Positions 53,168-62,286 are shown, counted from the stretch's first letter. The stretch: DNA of 64,000 nt from Leucobacter sp. cx-328 (GCF_014530035.1 NZ_JACVMX010000004.1:62001-126000); one strand, 5' to 3'. Translations and numbers: made by a program. Notes: generated from the letters alone by a model not told the origin.

Positions 53168-54508
53168 TTACCCGAGTCCCAGCACTGAAATGGCGACGGT
53201 GAAGTAAATCATCAGGCCACTCGCATCGCAGAACGTCGAGATGAACGGCGTCGAGAAGACCGCCGGATCCACCTTGCACGCACGCGCTACCAGCGGGATT
53301 ATGCCACCAACCGTCGCCGCAATCGGCAGGTTGATAATGATCGTCAAACCGATGACGATACCAATCGGTACCTCATACACGAGGCTCGCAACGGTGAATG
53401 CCAGCACCGCGAGAATTGCACCGAGCATCAGGCCGGTTCGTACTTCCTTGAACGCGACGCGAGCTGCGTCGCGCAGCCGTACCTCGCCCATCGCAAGCGC
53501 GCGGGTCACGGTTGTCGCAGCCTGCGAGCCGGTGTTGCCACCGATGCCCGTCAGCAGCGGAATGAAGAGCGCGAGCGCCACCTGCTGTTCGAGTGTTGCT
53601 TCGTACAGTTCAAGCACGTTGACCGTAAGGACAGCCGATATCGCGAGCACGAGCAGCCATACGATTCGCGACCGCGCGATCTTGCGCACTGGGGTCAAAA
53701 GGTAGGGGCGACGAAGCGGCTCACTCGCACCTGCGCGCGCCTGGTCCTCTGCGACGGCTTCCTTGTCAATCTTCGCCGCATCGGTGATGGGCAGCAGGCC
53801 AACGAGGCGGTGCTCACTATCCACGACGGGTGCGAGCAGATCGCCAGAGTCGAGGAGCTGTCGTGACGCCTGCTCGACGTCTTCGTTCGTGGTCGCCACG
53901 ATTGGATCGACGTGCATAATGTCGGTGACAATCGTGTCTGGAGCGGACCGCCACACATCAGCGGGATCAAGTGTGCCGAGAAGAATGCGGTCTCGGGTAA
54001 TCACAGGGATCGCCGCGAAGTCTGCAATGTGAACGTCTTCGGCATTAATTCGCGTGGCGAGCGAAGCAACGGTGTCGTCTGCATACGCGCGCACGCGAGT
54101 CGGTGACATGTGACGTCCGACCGATCCAGCGGGATACCCGAGGAGGGCCATCACGGGCCCACGTTCCGTGACATCAATCGATGACACGAGGCGCTTCGCT
54201 ACGCGTGCTGGCAGTTCATCGAGCAGGCGCGCCTGTTCGTCGGGGTCGATCGTGGCGAACACCTCGGTGATCGCGCCGTGACCCAGTTCGTCGACAAGAT
54301 CGGCCTGCGTTGCAGTGTCGAGGCTGTCGAAAACGGGGGCAGCGTCGCCTTTATGGAGAAGACGGAAAACGATTGCTGCCTCATTGGTTGGCAGCGCGTC
54401 AATAACTTCGACTACCTCAGCGGTGTCGAGGGTGTGCAGAGTCTCGGCGAGACCTTGGAGGTCGCCTGCCTGCAGTGGTTCGCGGATCTGGTTCTGAAAG
54501 TCGACCAT
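53168..54508 (-). CDS. mgtE: Magnesium transporter MgtE
   Basis: MgtE is a Mg2+ channel gated by cytosolic Mg2+. The 446-residue protein starts at ATG 54508, with GAAGG seven bases upstream. The N domain (to about 125) and the CBS pair (about 125-250) are followed by five membrane helices. The pore signature LTGIGGNTGSQAATTVTRA and NLPIAATVGGIIPL are present. Downstream is ddh; upstream is a structured leader. Confidence 0.95.
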   Translation of the reverse strand: MVDFQNQIREPLQAGDLQGLAETLHTLDTAEVVEVIDALPTNEAAIVFRLLHKGDAAPVFDSLDTATQADLVDELGHGAITEVFATIDPDEQARLLDELPARVAKRLVSSIDVTERGPVMALLGYPAGSVGRHMSPTRVRAYADDTVASLATRINAEDVHIADFAAIPVITRDRILLGTLDPADVWRSAPDTIVTDIMHVDPIVATTNEDVEQASRQLLDSGDLLAPVVDSEHRLVGLLPITDAAKIDKEAVAEDQARAGASEPLRRPYLLTPVRKIARSRIVWLLVLAISAVLTVNVLELYEATLEQQVALALFIPLLTGIGGNTGSQAATTVTRALAMGEVRLRDAARVAFKEVRTGLMLGAILAVLAFTVASLVYEVPIGIVIGLTIIINLPIAATVGGIIPLVARACKVDPAVFSTPFISTFCDASGLMIYFTVAISVLGLG

Positions 54509-54528
54509 GTCGGCACCTTCTGGCTTCA

Positions 54529-54547
54529 CGCACCACACTATGGTGCG
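54529..54547 (-). promoter_or_regulatory. Hairpin just upstream of the mgtE Shine-Dalgarno
   Basis: CGCACCA and TGGTGCG form a 7-bp stem with a five-base loop. It lies 20 bases before the start codon and could gate translation of mgtE. Confidence 0.4.
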
Positions 54548-54611
54548 GACGGATATCTGAGAGCACGCCTCAAGTCACCTATTCCAGGGGTGCGGCGCGC
54601 TATACCGTCCT

Positions 54612-54658
54612 GGAGGTGCGGTGAGATCGACTGAGCGGATCGCCCATCATGCACCTCC
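54612..54658 (-). promoter_or_regulatory. Long-range stem in the mgtE leader
   Basis: GGAGGTGC (54612-54619) pairs with GCACCTCC (54651-54658), enclosing 31 bases. Together with 54529-54547 it suggests a structured leader. The canonical M-box Mg2+ riboswitch sequence was not found, so any sensing role is unproven. Confidence 0.4.
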
Positions 54659-54707
54659 TGCCGTGTTTCACAGCGAGCCAGCGAATCTGACTCCAGAAAA
54701 GCCTATG

Positions 54708-55319
54708 TTACCCGATTTGTAGCGTGGTGAGGCACGTTGGGTCTTCAGGACCAGTGGTGACGACCTGCGTGCCCGTCTTCCCGTCTGCGGTTACGGTGAC
54801 CTCGTATTCGTTTCCACTCTCAAGCCAGACGCCGGTGAATCCGTTGTCAGCGAGCGTGCGAGCACCGTCAACAACGTGCTCCCCCGTTGCCGTATTCGTG
54901 ATCTGCAATGTCACGTCCGCGCCGCGCATCTCACCGACACAGGTGGTGAGGCTGTGGAAGGTGCAGGGATGCGTCTGCTCAACGTACGGCGCGATCGAGA
55001 GATAGAACTGGCCCTCGGGAATTGCCAAGTTGTGCGCGGTCGATTCGCCTGGCTGCAGCTGCAGTTCCGTTGGTGTCACGGAGGCGATGAGGTTGCTCGG
55101 TCGCTCTGCGAGCGGGAGCGCATCGAGCGCATCGATAATCTGGCGCGGATTCGTCGTCGAGATACCGAGATCTGACAGCACCGTGGCTGGCACTGCAGCC
55201 CCGGTCACCTCGACCGCGCCACCGCTGGTGTCCGATGCCCCGTCACCCGAGGTGCAACCAGTCACAGCCAGCACGGTCGCAAGAGCGAGAGCAGAAACAA
55301 CCCCAAAGCGCACAGTCAT
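54708..55319 (-). CDS. cueP: CueP-family metal-binding lipoprotein
   Basis: CueP is an extracytoplasmic copper-binding protein, first known in Salmonella. The 203-residue product starts at ATG 55319 and has a lipoprotein signal with VTGC (Cys22). The diagnostic motif is QTHPCTFHSLTTCVGEM, with two Cys, and a third conserved Cys lies near the end (DPTCLTT). In a Gram-positive cell it would be anchored to the outer face of the membrane. No copper-export gene is visible next to it. TTG 55340 is an unlikely longer start. Confidence 0.88.
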   Translation of the reverse strand: MTVRFGVVSALALATVLAVTGCTSGDGASDTSGGAVEVTGAAVPATVLSDLGISTTNPRQIIDALDALPLAERPSNLIASVTPTELQLQPGESTAHNLAIPEGQFYLSIAPYVEQTHPCTFHSLTTCVGEMRGADVTLQITNTATGEHVVDGARTLADNGFTGVWLESGNEYEVTVTADGKTGTQVVTTGPEDPTCLTTLQIG

Positions 55320-55382
55320 GTGGCCATCATCCCAAGCCAAACGTCAAGGTTGGCTGTGAGTTGAGTGGGCGCGGATCCGCCT

Positions 55383-56381
55383 CTACTCCGCGGGGACGAC
55401 CGGAGCAGCGAAGCGATCCGCCTTGGCCTTGCTGAATGGGTCGAAGATCCAGCTCACAGCAAGGGCGATGCCAGCCGCAACGAGGCCGGCGATGACGCGT
55501 TCACCCGCAAGAACGTACCCGGGAAGCTCCGAGCTCGACGTCAGCAAAATTGCTGGCGTAAGGAACGCAACGAACAGCGCATAGTTGCCCATGTTGATGT
55601 AGGCCAGGCCGAGAATGCCACAGATGGCAGCCGCTGCCGTCTGCGCCGGCTCGGGCGCAAACATCATGAGGGCGGCAAAGAGCGCACCCGCGATCGTGCC
55701 GAACATGCGCTGGTGCACGCGCGAGACGCGGTTGTCAAAACCGACCGAGAGAATCATGCAGAAGGTGAGCAGCGTCCATTCGGTGAACGTTTTACCAACG
55801 AGCTGACCGAGCAGCAGGATGAGCACGGAGCCGGAGGCAAACATGAAGCCGTACCACAAGCGCTGGTGCGTGCTTGTGGGCTGTTCGAGCTTGCCGCTCT
55901 TTTGCGGGTTCAGCCAGCCAACCAACAACATGACCGAAGCGCCAGCGATCGAACCGACGATGACGTGCCAGAGCTCCATCGAGCCGGTCGCACCGATGCC
56001 CGCGAACACCACAAAGTTCACCGGCGAACGGCTGAGTGAGGCAATCTCACCAATGCGGAACATGCCCTGCACGATGCACACCAGCATCACGCCGATGAGC
56101 ATGGGCCAGAAGCCAAGCCCACCGATCAGGAAGCCGGCGACTGCGACGGCGACAGCCCAGCAGGCAGAAAGCACGCGAGTCTTCAACACGAAGGTGCGCA
56201 CCGGGGAGAGGAGGAACAGCATCGCGAGGTACCCAGCGCGAGCGGTATTGGGGCCGATGACCACATTCAGCAGACCGAGCACCACGATTGCGGCAATCGC
56301 GAGCGCTACGGCGCCAAGGATTGCAGCCTTCGTGAGGCGGAAGGAGAATCCGTCAGGCTTCTTTGTGATCAAGTCATTCAC
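55383..56381 (-). CDS. FUSC-like integral membrane protein
   Basis: This 332-residue protein has about nine to ten membrane helices, with a central cytoplasmic link (NPQKSGKLEQPTSTHQRLWY). The double arrangement of helices and the segment SVGFDNRVSRVHQRMFGTIAG resemble FUSC/YccS-type membrane proteins linked to aromatic-acid efflux or resistance. The transported substance is unknown. It begins with GTG 56381; TAGCAT lies six bases upstream, so it may be leaderless. Confidence 0.75.
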   Translation of the reverse strand: MNDLITKKPDGFSFRLTKAAILGAVALAIAAIVVLGLLNVVIGPNTARAGYLAMLFLLSPVRTFVLKTRVLSACWAVAVAVAGFLIGGLGFWPMLIGVMLVCIVQGMFRIGEIASLSRSPVNFVVFAGIGATGSMELWHVIVGSIAGASVMLLVGWLNPQKSGKLEQPTSTHQRLWYGFMFASGSVLILLLGQLVGKTFTEWTLLTFCMILSVGFDNRVSRVHQRMFGTIAGALFAALMMFAPEPAQTAAAAICGILGLAYINMGNYALFVAFLTPAILLTSSSELPGYVLAGERVIAGLVAAGIALAVSWIFDPFSKAKADRFAAPVVPAE

Positions 56382-56410
56382 ATCCCCATGCTATCCGTGC
56401 AGATGGCAGC

Positions 56411-56483
56411 TCACAGGGCGGATCAGTGGAATTTCTGTGTGTCGCATGTGACACGCCTGGAGCTCCCCCGATCCGCCCTGTGA
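56411..56483. terminator. Long stem between hemQ and the FUSC gene
   Basis: TCACAGGGCGGATC (56411-56424) pairs perfectly with GATCCGCCCTGTGA (56470-56483). The 45-base loop contains a small GTGTC/GACAC stem. It lies 14 bases after hemQ and may act as its terminator; the arms contain GGCGGATC. Confidence 0.55.
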
Positions 56484-56497
56484 GATAGACGGACTGG

Positions 56498-57193
56498 CTA
56501 GCCGAGTGCGCGAGTAAGCAGCACCTCGGCCGCTACGCGCGGCCCCGTGAAGAACGGGGTCTCTTCGCGCACGTGGCGCCGCGCCTCGGTGGCACGCAAG
56601 TCACGCATGAGGTCAACAATGCGCAGCAGGTCGTTCGCTTCAAATGCAAGCAACCACTCGTAGTCACCGAGCGCGAACGACGAAACCGTATTCGCCAGCA
56701 CATCTGTGTAATCGCGCGCCGCCGCACCGTGCTCGCGAAGCATCTGGCTGCGCTCGGCCTCTGGCAGCAGGTACCAGTCATAGCTGCGCACGAAGGGGTA
56801 CACGCAGACGTAGTCACCTGGCGTCTCGCCCGCGAGGAACGCGGGGATGTGGCTACGGTTGAACTCCGCGGTGCGATGCACGCCGATGTTCGACCAGACG
56901 GGCGAGAGTCGCCCCTCTGACCCCTCAATGACGGCACGATAGCCGGCCTGGAGCGCTTCGGAAGTGGGCGCGTGGAACCAGACCATGATGTCTGCGTCTG
57001 CGCGGAACCCCGAGATGTCATACCAGCCACGAACCTCGAGGCCGTTAACGGCTGCGATCCGCGCCTCAATCTCGGCGATTGCGGCTGGAGCGTCGTCAAC
57101 GGGCGCAACCAGTCGATCTTCTGCGAAGACCGCAAACATGGTGTAGTTCACTGCGTCATTGACGCTTTCGGCGATTGCTGAGTGGTCGATCAT
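56498..57193 (-). CDS. hemQ: Coproheme decarboxylase HemQ (ChdC)
   Basis: HemQ oxidatively decarboxylates coproheme to haem b, the last step of the Gram-positive haem pathway. The 231-residue protein belongs to the chlorite-dismutase family. The catalytic Tyr lies in [14 protein letters not shown], and [14 protein letters not shown] precedes it. [17 protein letters not shown] and [11 protein letters not shown] are typical. The start at ATG 57193 has GGAG seven bases upstream. It follows hemH by 11 bases. Confidence 0.95.
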   Translation of the reverse strand: MIDHSAIAESVNDAVNYTMFAVFAEDRLVAPVDDAPAAIAEIEARIAAVNGLEVRGWYDISGFRADADIMVWFHAPTSEALQAGYRAVIEGSEGRLSPVWSNIGVHRTAEFNRSHIPAFLAGETPGDYVCVYPFVRSYDWYLLPEAERSQMLREHGAAARDYTDVLANTVSSFALGDYEWLLAFEANDLLRIVDLMRDLRATEARRHVREETPFFTGPRVAAEVLLTRALG

Positions 57194-57204
57194 GGTGGAT
57201 CTCC

Positions 57205-58317
57205 TTAATCCTCTGGTCCTGCAAGTACCGGTTTGCCGGTTACTTCGTTGTGGCGCATGCGGCAGCTTCCTGGAGGTGCCACATCTGGCAGCGCCGCGAG
57301 CTCACCGAGCGTGCGGGACGTGACGTCCTCGCCACGTTCGCGGGCGGCGCGTTCGAGCACGAGATCAACGAGGCCGGCAACGAAGGGGGCGCGCACGCCG
57401 GCGGTGTCTGCACGAACCGCGTGAATGCCAAGCTCCTCAGCGGTTTCTAGCGCCTCGGTGTCGAGGTCGTAGACGACCTCCATGTGATCTGAGATAAAGC
57501 CGATGGGCGCGAGAACCACCTTTGTGACGCCGGCAGCCGCGAGCGCTTCCAGATGATCGTTCACATCGGGTTCGAGCCACGGGGTCCGCGGATCGCCAGA
57601 GCGCGAGCAGTACGCGAGTGAGGAATCAAAGGTGGGAGCGGTCGCACCCGCGAGGAGCGCATCGATCGTGGCTCGCACATCCTCGTGCTGTTCGCGGTAG
57701 CCGGGGCCGGTGGCCGCCGAGGCATCTTGCATGGTGTCAGGGATCGAGTGAGTGACGTACACAATGTGCGCGCCAGCAAGCTCACCAGGCAGCTTCGCTG
57801 CCGCCTCGCGAATCGCATCTGCGTTCGCAGTCACAAACCCCGGGTCATTAAAGAATGGGCGCACAATATCGATTTCGGGAGCGATGTCGCCGAGCGCGGC
57901 GACGTCTGCCGCGAGGTGCTCGCGGTACTGGCGGCTGCCCGAGTACGAGGCGTATGCGCTCGTCACAATCGTGAGTACGCGCTTCGCTCCGAAGGCTGCG
58001 GCATCGCGCAGGGTGTCAACCGAGTACGGGTGCCAGTTGCGGTTCCCCCAGACGACCGGTAGGTCGATGCCGCGACCAGCAAGCTCTGCCTGCAACGCTG
58101 CAACGAGCTCAAGATTCTGTTCGTTGATGGGGCTCTTACCGCCGAAGTGGCCGTAGTGCTCGCCCACCTCCGCGAGACGCTCATCAGGGATCCCCTTACC
58201 GACGGTCACATTTCGCAGGAACGGCAACACGTCTTCGGGAGCGTTCGGTCCGCCAAAAGAGCAGAGGAGCACGGCGTCGTAGGGGTGGGCAGCTTTGAGA
58301 TGAGATTTGTCAGTCAC
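57205..58317 (-). CDS. hemH: Coproporphyrin ferrochelatase
   Basis: The enzyme inserts Fe2+ into coproporphyrin III, supplying HemQ. The 370-residue protein begins at GTG 58317 ([22 protein letters not shown]); the in-frame reading to 59034 overlaps the permease gene and is rejected. [41 protein letters not shown] and [18 protein letters not shown] are family segments. TAGCGT lies seven bases before the start. Confidence 0.94.
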   Translation of the reverse strand: MTDKSHLKAAHPYDAVLLCSFGGPNAPEDVLPFLRNVTVGKGIPDERLAEVGEHYGHFGGKSPINEQNLELVAALQAELAGRGIDLPVVWGNRNWHPYSVDTLRDAAAFGAKRVLTIVTSAYASYSGSRQYREHLAADVAALGDIAPEIDIVRPFFNDPGFVTANADAIREAAAKLPGELAGAHIVYVTHSIPDTMQDASAATGPGYREQHEDVRATIDALLAGATAPTFDSSLAYCSRSGDPRTPWLEPDVNDHLEALAAAGVTKVVLAPIGFISDHMEVVYDLDTEALETAEELGIHAVRADTAGVRAPFVAGLVDLVLERAARERGEDVTSRTLGELAALPDVAPPGSCRMRHNEVTGKPVLAGPED

Positions 58318-58346
58318 AACTCTGACGCTATTCTCCCCAACCTGAA

Positions 58347-58388
58347 CATCTGATGTGAAACATCGGACGTGATAGGTCTGACGTGGAA
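58347..58388. repeat. Three tandem 14-bp repeats upstream of the iron/haem importer
   Basis: CATCTGATGTGAAA, CATCGGACGTGATA and GGTCTGACGTGGAA occupy 58347-58360, 58361-58374 and 58375-58388 without gaps. They share TC-K-GA-Y-GTG. They end one base before the -10 TATAGT (58390-58395). The arrangement suggests a regulator that binds direct repeats, such as a response regulator. Confidence 0.55.
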
Positions 58389-58389
58389 C

Positions 58390-58395
58390 TATAGT
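58390..58395 (+). promoter_or_regulatory. -10 element of the importer operon
   Basis: TATAGT matches five of six -10 bases. A leader of about 45 bases with a short stem CCGTT/AACGG (58401-58416) and AGGAG leads to GTG 58448. No canonical -35 is seen; the repeats occupy that place, which fits activator-dependent transcription. Confidence 0.5.
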
Positions 58396-58447
58396 GATTG
58401 CCGTTCGGCCAAACGGCCGGCTCCATCCCTTCGTCAGGAGCTCAATC

Positions 58448-59494
58448 GTGACCCGCATGCGCCATCCCGTGCTGTGGACGACCGTCATCGGCGTGGTTGT
58501 CCTGGCCGCGGTCGCACTCGTCTCGCTCATGCTCGGCACGGTTCGACTCACGCCAGCAGAGACGCTGGGCGCGCTGTTCTCCGGGTTCGGCGGATCAGCA
58601 CCCCAAGGCGCCGAGGCCACCGGTCGTGCTGCCGCGCAGGCACAGGCGGTCGTGTGGTCGATCCGCCTCCCCCGCATCGTGGTCGCGATGCTCGTGGGTG
58701 CCGCACTCGCGGTTGTGGGTACGGTCATGCAGGCGATTCTGCGCAACCCGCTCGCCGAACCTGGCATCACGGGCGTCTCCGCGGGTGCAGCGGTCGGCGC
58801 GGTTGCCGGCATCACGCTTGGCTTCTCTGGCAAGAGCCAATGGGGCGTCCCACTTTCTGCGTTCGCGGGGGCCGCAATCGTCGCACTCATTCTGCTCGGC
58901 GTCTTGCGTGCGCGGCGCGATCTCCGCCCCGGCACCATCATTCTCGTTGGTGTCTCACTCAGCGCGCTGGCCGGCGCAATCATCAGCATCCTCATCGCTA
59001 ACGCGCACGATGACGCACTCGTACGGAGTGCCATGTTCTGGCTCTCGGGCGATCTCGAACTCCGACGCTGGGATCATGTCGCGCTCGCGATCGTTCCCAT
59101 CGTCCTCGGTGTCGGCTACCTCCTCACCCGGCTACGGGCTCTCGATGCGCTCGCGCTCGGCGAAGAAATCGCGGCTACCTCCGGCATCAACGTGAACCGA
59201 GAGCGCACGATCCTGCTGCTCGTCGCCGCACTCGTCACCGGTGCCGCAGTTGCGGTGAGCGGAATCATCAGCTTCGTCGGCCTCATCGTGCCGCACTTCC
59301 TGCGTCTCATCGTCGGTGCCGCGCACGCCAGGCTTCTCCCCCTCACGGCGCTCGGTGGCGCACTGTTCCTGGTCGTCGCAGACACCCTGGCGCGCACCGC
59401 GTTCGGTTCGGTCGTCGTGCAGACCGGCGTTGTTGCCGCGCTCGCTGGCGCACCAGTCTTCCTGTTCATGCTCCTGCGAAAGAGCCGCTCATGA
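58448..59494 (+). CDS. Iron/haem ABC transporter permease (FecCD family)
   Basis: This 348-residue permease has about ten membrane helices and the FecCD signatures RLPRIVVAMLVGAALAVVGT, NPLAEPGITGVSAGAAVGAV and ISFVGLIVPHFLRLIVGAAH. It starts at GTG 58448 with AGGAG seven bases upstream. It overlaps the ATPase gene by four bases. Placement next to hemH-hemQ suggests haem or iron-siderophore uptake (HmuU-like). Confidence 0.92.
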   Translation: MTRMRHPVLWTTVIGVVVLAAVALVSLMLGTVRLTPAETLGALFSGFGGSAPQGAEATGRAAAQAQAVVWSIRLPRIVVAMLVGAALAVVGTVMQAILRNPLAEPGITGVSAGAAVGAVAGITLGFSGKSQWGVPLSAFAGAAIVALILLGVLRARRDLRPGTIILVGVSLSALAGAIISILIANAHDDALVRSAMFWLSGDLELRRWDHVALAIVPIVLGVGYLLTRLRALDALALGEEIAATSGINVNRERTILLLVAALVTGAAVAVSGIISFVGLIVPHFLRLIVGAAHARLLPLTALGGALFLVVADTLARTAFGSVVVQTGVVAALAGAPVFLFMLLRKSRS

Positions 59495-60315
59495 CGACCG
59501 AATCACTCACACTCACCGATTTCGGCGCGATGCGGGGCGGGCGCTCGCTGGCGGATCCGCTCACCGTGCGCATCGAACCAGGCGCTATCCTCGGCCTGGT
59601 CGGCCCGAACGGTGTCGGCAAGTCGTCCTTGCTCGGCGCGATCGCCCGCACCGGCATCGCCTCATACGGCACGGCCACCTATGGCGATGCCGACCTCGCG
59701 CGCGTACCTGCGCGAGAGCGAGCGAAGCTCATCGCTCTCATGGCACAAGACCACGGCGCACCTGGCGAACTGCGCGTCCGCGAGCTCGTCGCGGTGGGCG
59801 CGTGGGCGTCAGCCCGCAAGTATCCGAGCATGGCGGTCGAGCGTGCGCTCGACCAGGCAGGTATCGCTCACCTCGCAGATCGCCCCTACGCCGGACTCTC
59901 CGGAGGCCAGCGCCAGCTCGTCCAGTTTGCACGCGTGCTCGCCCAGCAGACCCCCATCGTCGTACTCGACGAGCCTACGAGCGCACTCGATCTCTTCCAC
60001 CAGGGCGCGGTCGAGCGCATCATGCGCGATCTCGGAGCAGAGGGGCGGATCGTGATCGCCGCCATCCACGACCTCAGCCTCGCACTGAACGCGTGCACGG
60101 ACGTCCTGCTCCTCCACCCTGGCGGCGTCGCGCATCACGGCCCGCCGCAGGAGGCGCTGCATCCGGAGCGTGTGTATGACGCGTACGGCGTGCACACCGA
60201 GATTCACACAACTGACCAGGGCAGGCACGTGCTTGCGACGGCAGATCCGTACGGGGCTGATCCGCGCCCCGAAGACACACACCCCGGCGTCACGCCGCAC
60301 CGAAAGGACCAGTAA
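59491..60315 (+). CDS. Iron/haem ABC transporter ATP-binding protein
   Basis: This 274-residue ATPase powers the importer. It has Walker A GLVGPNGVGKSSLL, the Q-loop ALMAQDHG, signature LSGGQRQLVQFARVLA, Walker B IVVLDEPTSALDLFHQ and H-loop AIHDLSLAL. The C-terminal ~25 residues are a His/Asp-rich tail (GADPRPEDTHPGVTPHRK). It overlaps the permease by four bases and the binding protein by one (TAATG). Confidence 0.94.
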   Translation: MTTESLTLTDFGAMRGGRSLADPLTVRIEPGAILGLVGPNGVGKSSLLGAIARTGIASYGTATYGDADLARVPARERAKLIALMAQDHGAPGELRVRELVAVGAWASARKYPSMAVERALDQAGIAHLADRPYAGLSGGQRQLVQFARVLAQQTPIVVLDEPTSALDLFHQGAVERIMRDLGAEGRIVIAAIHDLSLALNACTDVLLLHPGGVAHHGPPQEALHPERVYDAYGVHTEIHTTDQGRHVLATADPYGADPRPEDTHPGVTPHRKDQ

Positions 60316-61346
60316 TGCACCTCAACCGGACTCTCTCAGCCACGGCACTCGCGGCCGCGTGCCTCGTCGCCCTGACCGGGTGCGGCGCGGGTGGCGGATC
60401 GGACGCTACCGAGGACGCCGCGTCGGTAGCACCGGCCGAGGCTGCCGCGAGCTGGCCACGCACGATTGAAATTCCCGCTGGCTTGCACGGTGGCGAGGCA
60501 ACGTCGATCACGATCGAGACCGAGCCGCAGGCGATCGCCGCGCTTGATTACGAGAGCGCTGAGGCGATCGCTGAACTGGGTCTCGCCGACCACCTCGTAC
60601 TGATCCCCGAAGCCGTACTCAACCCGACACTTGGAAGCCACGTCAAGGAACTCAGTGCGGTGCCTGCGACCTTCCCCGTCGCAATGAGCCTTGATCCGGA
60701 GACCGTCATTGCGGCGGCGCCCGACCTCGTCATTTCGAGCCCACGCCACGGCATGGACGACACCATCGGCGAGACGCTCGCGCAAGCCGGCATTCAGTCG
60801 ATGCAGCTGCCGACATCATGGACGAGTGTCGCCACCCTCACCCAGAATGTCGACCTCATCGGGCAGGCGGTCGGGGCGGATGACGCCGCAGACAAGCTCA
60901 TCACCGAGCTGGAAAAGGGACTCGTGGCTACGGGATCCGCCGCCAAGTCGTCTGATCCTAAGAACAGCGAGACGCCAGGCGTGCTGGTGCTCACCAACCA
61001 GGCCGGCCGCGCTTTCATCACCGCAGGCGAGGCGTACCCACTCGAGCTCCTCGAGCTCGCTGGCGGCCACAGCGTGAGTGCGGATCTTGGCATGCGCGCC
61101 ACCGGCCCCATCACCACTGAGCAGGTGGTTGAGGCAAATCCCGCAGGCATCGTACTCGTCGATATGAACGGTTCTGGCGATCGCCTGTTCCAGGATCTGC
61201 TCGCGAACGAAGCGGTCGCGGCGTTGCCGGCTGCCGCGGATGACAAGATCCTGCGCGTTACTGGGCACGAGGTCCAGGCACTCGGCTTGAACTCGACCAT
61301 CGACGGGCTTGCAAAGCTCTCGACCTGGGTAGCCACGCTGGGCTAA
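60315..61346 (+). CDS. Iron/haem ABC transporter substrate-binding lipoprotein
   Basis: This 343-residue binding protein has a lipoprotein signal (LTGC, Cys23) and a low-complexity linker (TEDAASVAPAEAAAS). The TroA/FecB-type fold shows IAALDYESAEAIAELGLADH, VIAAAPDLVISSPRHG and GVLVLTNQAGRAFI. It would hand haem or a ferric siderophore to the permease. Order permease-ATPase-binding protein differs from hmuTUV. The ligand cannot be deduced from sequence. Confidence 0.9.
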   Translation: MHLNRTLSATALAAACLVALTGCGAGGGSDATEDAASVAPAEAAASWPRTIEIPAGLHGGEATSITIETEPQAIAALDYESAEAIAELGLADHLVLIPEAVLNPTLGSHVKELSAVPATFPVAMSLDPETVIAAAPDLVISSPRHGMDDTIGETLAQAGIQSMQLPTSWTSVATLTQNVDLIGQAVGADDAADKLITELEKGLVATGSAAKSSDPKNSETPGVLVLTNQAGRAFITAGEAYPLELLELAGGHSVSADLGMRATGPITTEQVVEANPAGIVLVDMNGSGDRLFQDLLANEAVAALPAAADDKILRVTGHEVQALGLNSTIDGLAKLSTWVATLG

Positions 61347-61370
61347 CGGGCAACTTTGGGACGCGATCGG

Positions 61371-61376
61371 TACACT
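61371..61376 (+). promoter_or_regulatory. -10 element of a probable leaderless regulator promoter
   Basis: TACACT ends six bases before ATG 61383 and no Shine-Dalgarno is present. Confidence 0.4.
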
Positions 61377-61382
61377 CAACGC

Positions 61383-62171
61383 ATGGCGACCCAACAGCTC
61401 GGATCACACAAAGTGCGAGACACACTAGCTTTCCTTCGCGCGCGCATCAGCAGCGGCGAATGGGCCATCGGCGAACTCATTCCGAAAGAACCCGAGCTCA
61501 TGGAGCTCATCGGTGTCGGTCGCTCGACCGTCCGCGAGGCCGTGCGGTCACTCGCGACCCTCGGCATGTTGCAGGCTGTTCCCGGCGTCGGCACCTTCGT
61601 GCGTGCGCGTACGCCGGTAAGCTCGATCCTTACCGAGTTCTTGCAGGAGCAAGACATCGAAGAGGTGCTCGTCTACCGGCGCTCGCTGGAAATCGAGGCG
61701 GCACAGACCGCGGCAATCAAGCGCACCGACGAGCAGCTTGAGGCACTACGCCTGAGCTACAAGCAGAACCACACCCACATTCTCAACGGTGAATACGGCG
61801 CTCCCGAGCACGGAGACACCCACGAGCGCTGCAACGACATCACGCGCCCGGACTCGTTCCACCGCCTGATCGTCGAAGCAAGTGGCAGCAAGCTGCTGCT
61901 CGACCTCTACACGGGCGTGATGGCCGTGCTCGGCCGCGCGGTCGATAACGGTGTCGCGTTCCTCGACATTTCCCCCGAGACCATGGACCTCGATCACGGT
62001 GCGCTCCTGCGCGCTATCGAGGACCGCGACGTGCGTGATGCGGCTCACACGATGGCGCTGCACGCAGACCGCGACCTCGGATTGCACACCGACATGCTGA
62101 ATCTCTCCCCCAACACGGAGCGTGCCGAAAGCCTGATCGAGGCCGGCTACGATCCGCAGTCGGTCGAGTAA
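61383..62171 (+). CDS. FadR-type GntR-family transcriptional regulator
   Basis: This 262-residue regulator starts at ATG 61383 (MATQQLGSHKVRDTLAFLR). The winged helix has ELMELIGVGRSTVREAVRSL and MLQAVPGVGTFVRA. The C-terminal FCD ligand-binding domain shows RRSLEIEAAQTAA and DSFHRLIVEASGSKLL. FadR-type regulators usually sense organic acids; its targets are unknown. It lies 36 bases after the importer operon, but may be transcribed on its own. Confidence 0.9.
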   Translation: MATQQLGSHKVRDTLAFLRARISSGEWAIGELIPKEPELMELIGVGRSTVREAVRSLATLGMLQAVPGVGTFVRARTPVSSILTEFLQEQDIEEVLVYRRSLEIEAAQTAAIKRTDEQLEALRLSYKQNHTHILNGEYGAPEHGDTHERCNDITRPDSFHRLIVEASGSKLLLDLYTGVMAVLGRAVDNGVAFLDISPETMDLDHGALLRAIEDRDVRDAAHTMALHADRDLGLHTDMLNLSPNTERAESLIEAGYDPQSVE

Positions 62172-62199
62172 GGCGCGAACGAGTCGATCATGACGATTT

Positions 62200-62233
62200 T
62201 GTGGGGCGATGCGCGAAAGCGCATCGCCCCACA
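62200..62233. terminator. Terminator after the GntR gene
   Basis: TGTGGGGCGATGCGC and GCGCATCGCCCCACA form a perfect 15-bp stem closed by a GAAA (GNRA) tetraloop. It lies 28 bases after the stop codon. The T-run is weak. Confidence 0.75.
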
Positions 62234-62286
62234 GTCGTTTGCCCGGCTTGATTCAGTCCGGGTTTTGCAGCAAGTTTGCACTAAGT

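Noticed and set aside
54509-54707. Canonical M-box (ykoK) Mg2+ riboswitch
   Set aside because: The conserved M-box core sequence could not be found by eye.
58318-59034. N-terminal extension of HemH to 609 residues
   Set aside because: It lies antisense to the permease gene and is Ala/Thr/Pro-rich noise; ferrochelatase begins near GTG 58317.
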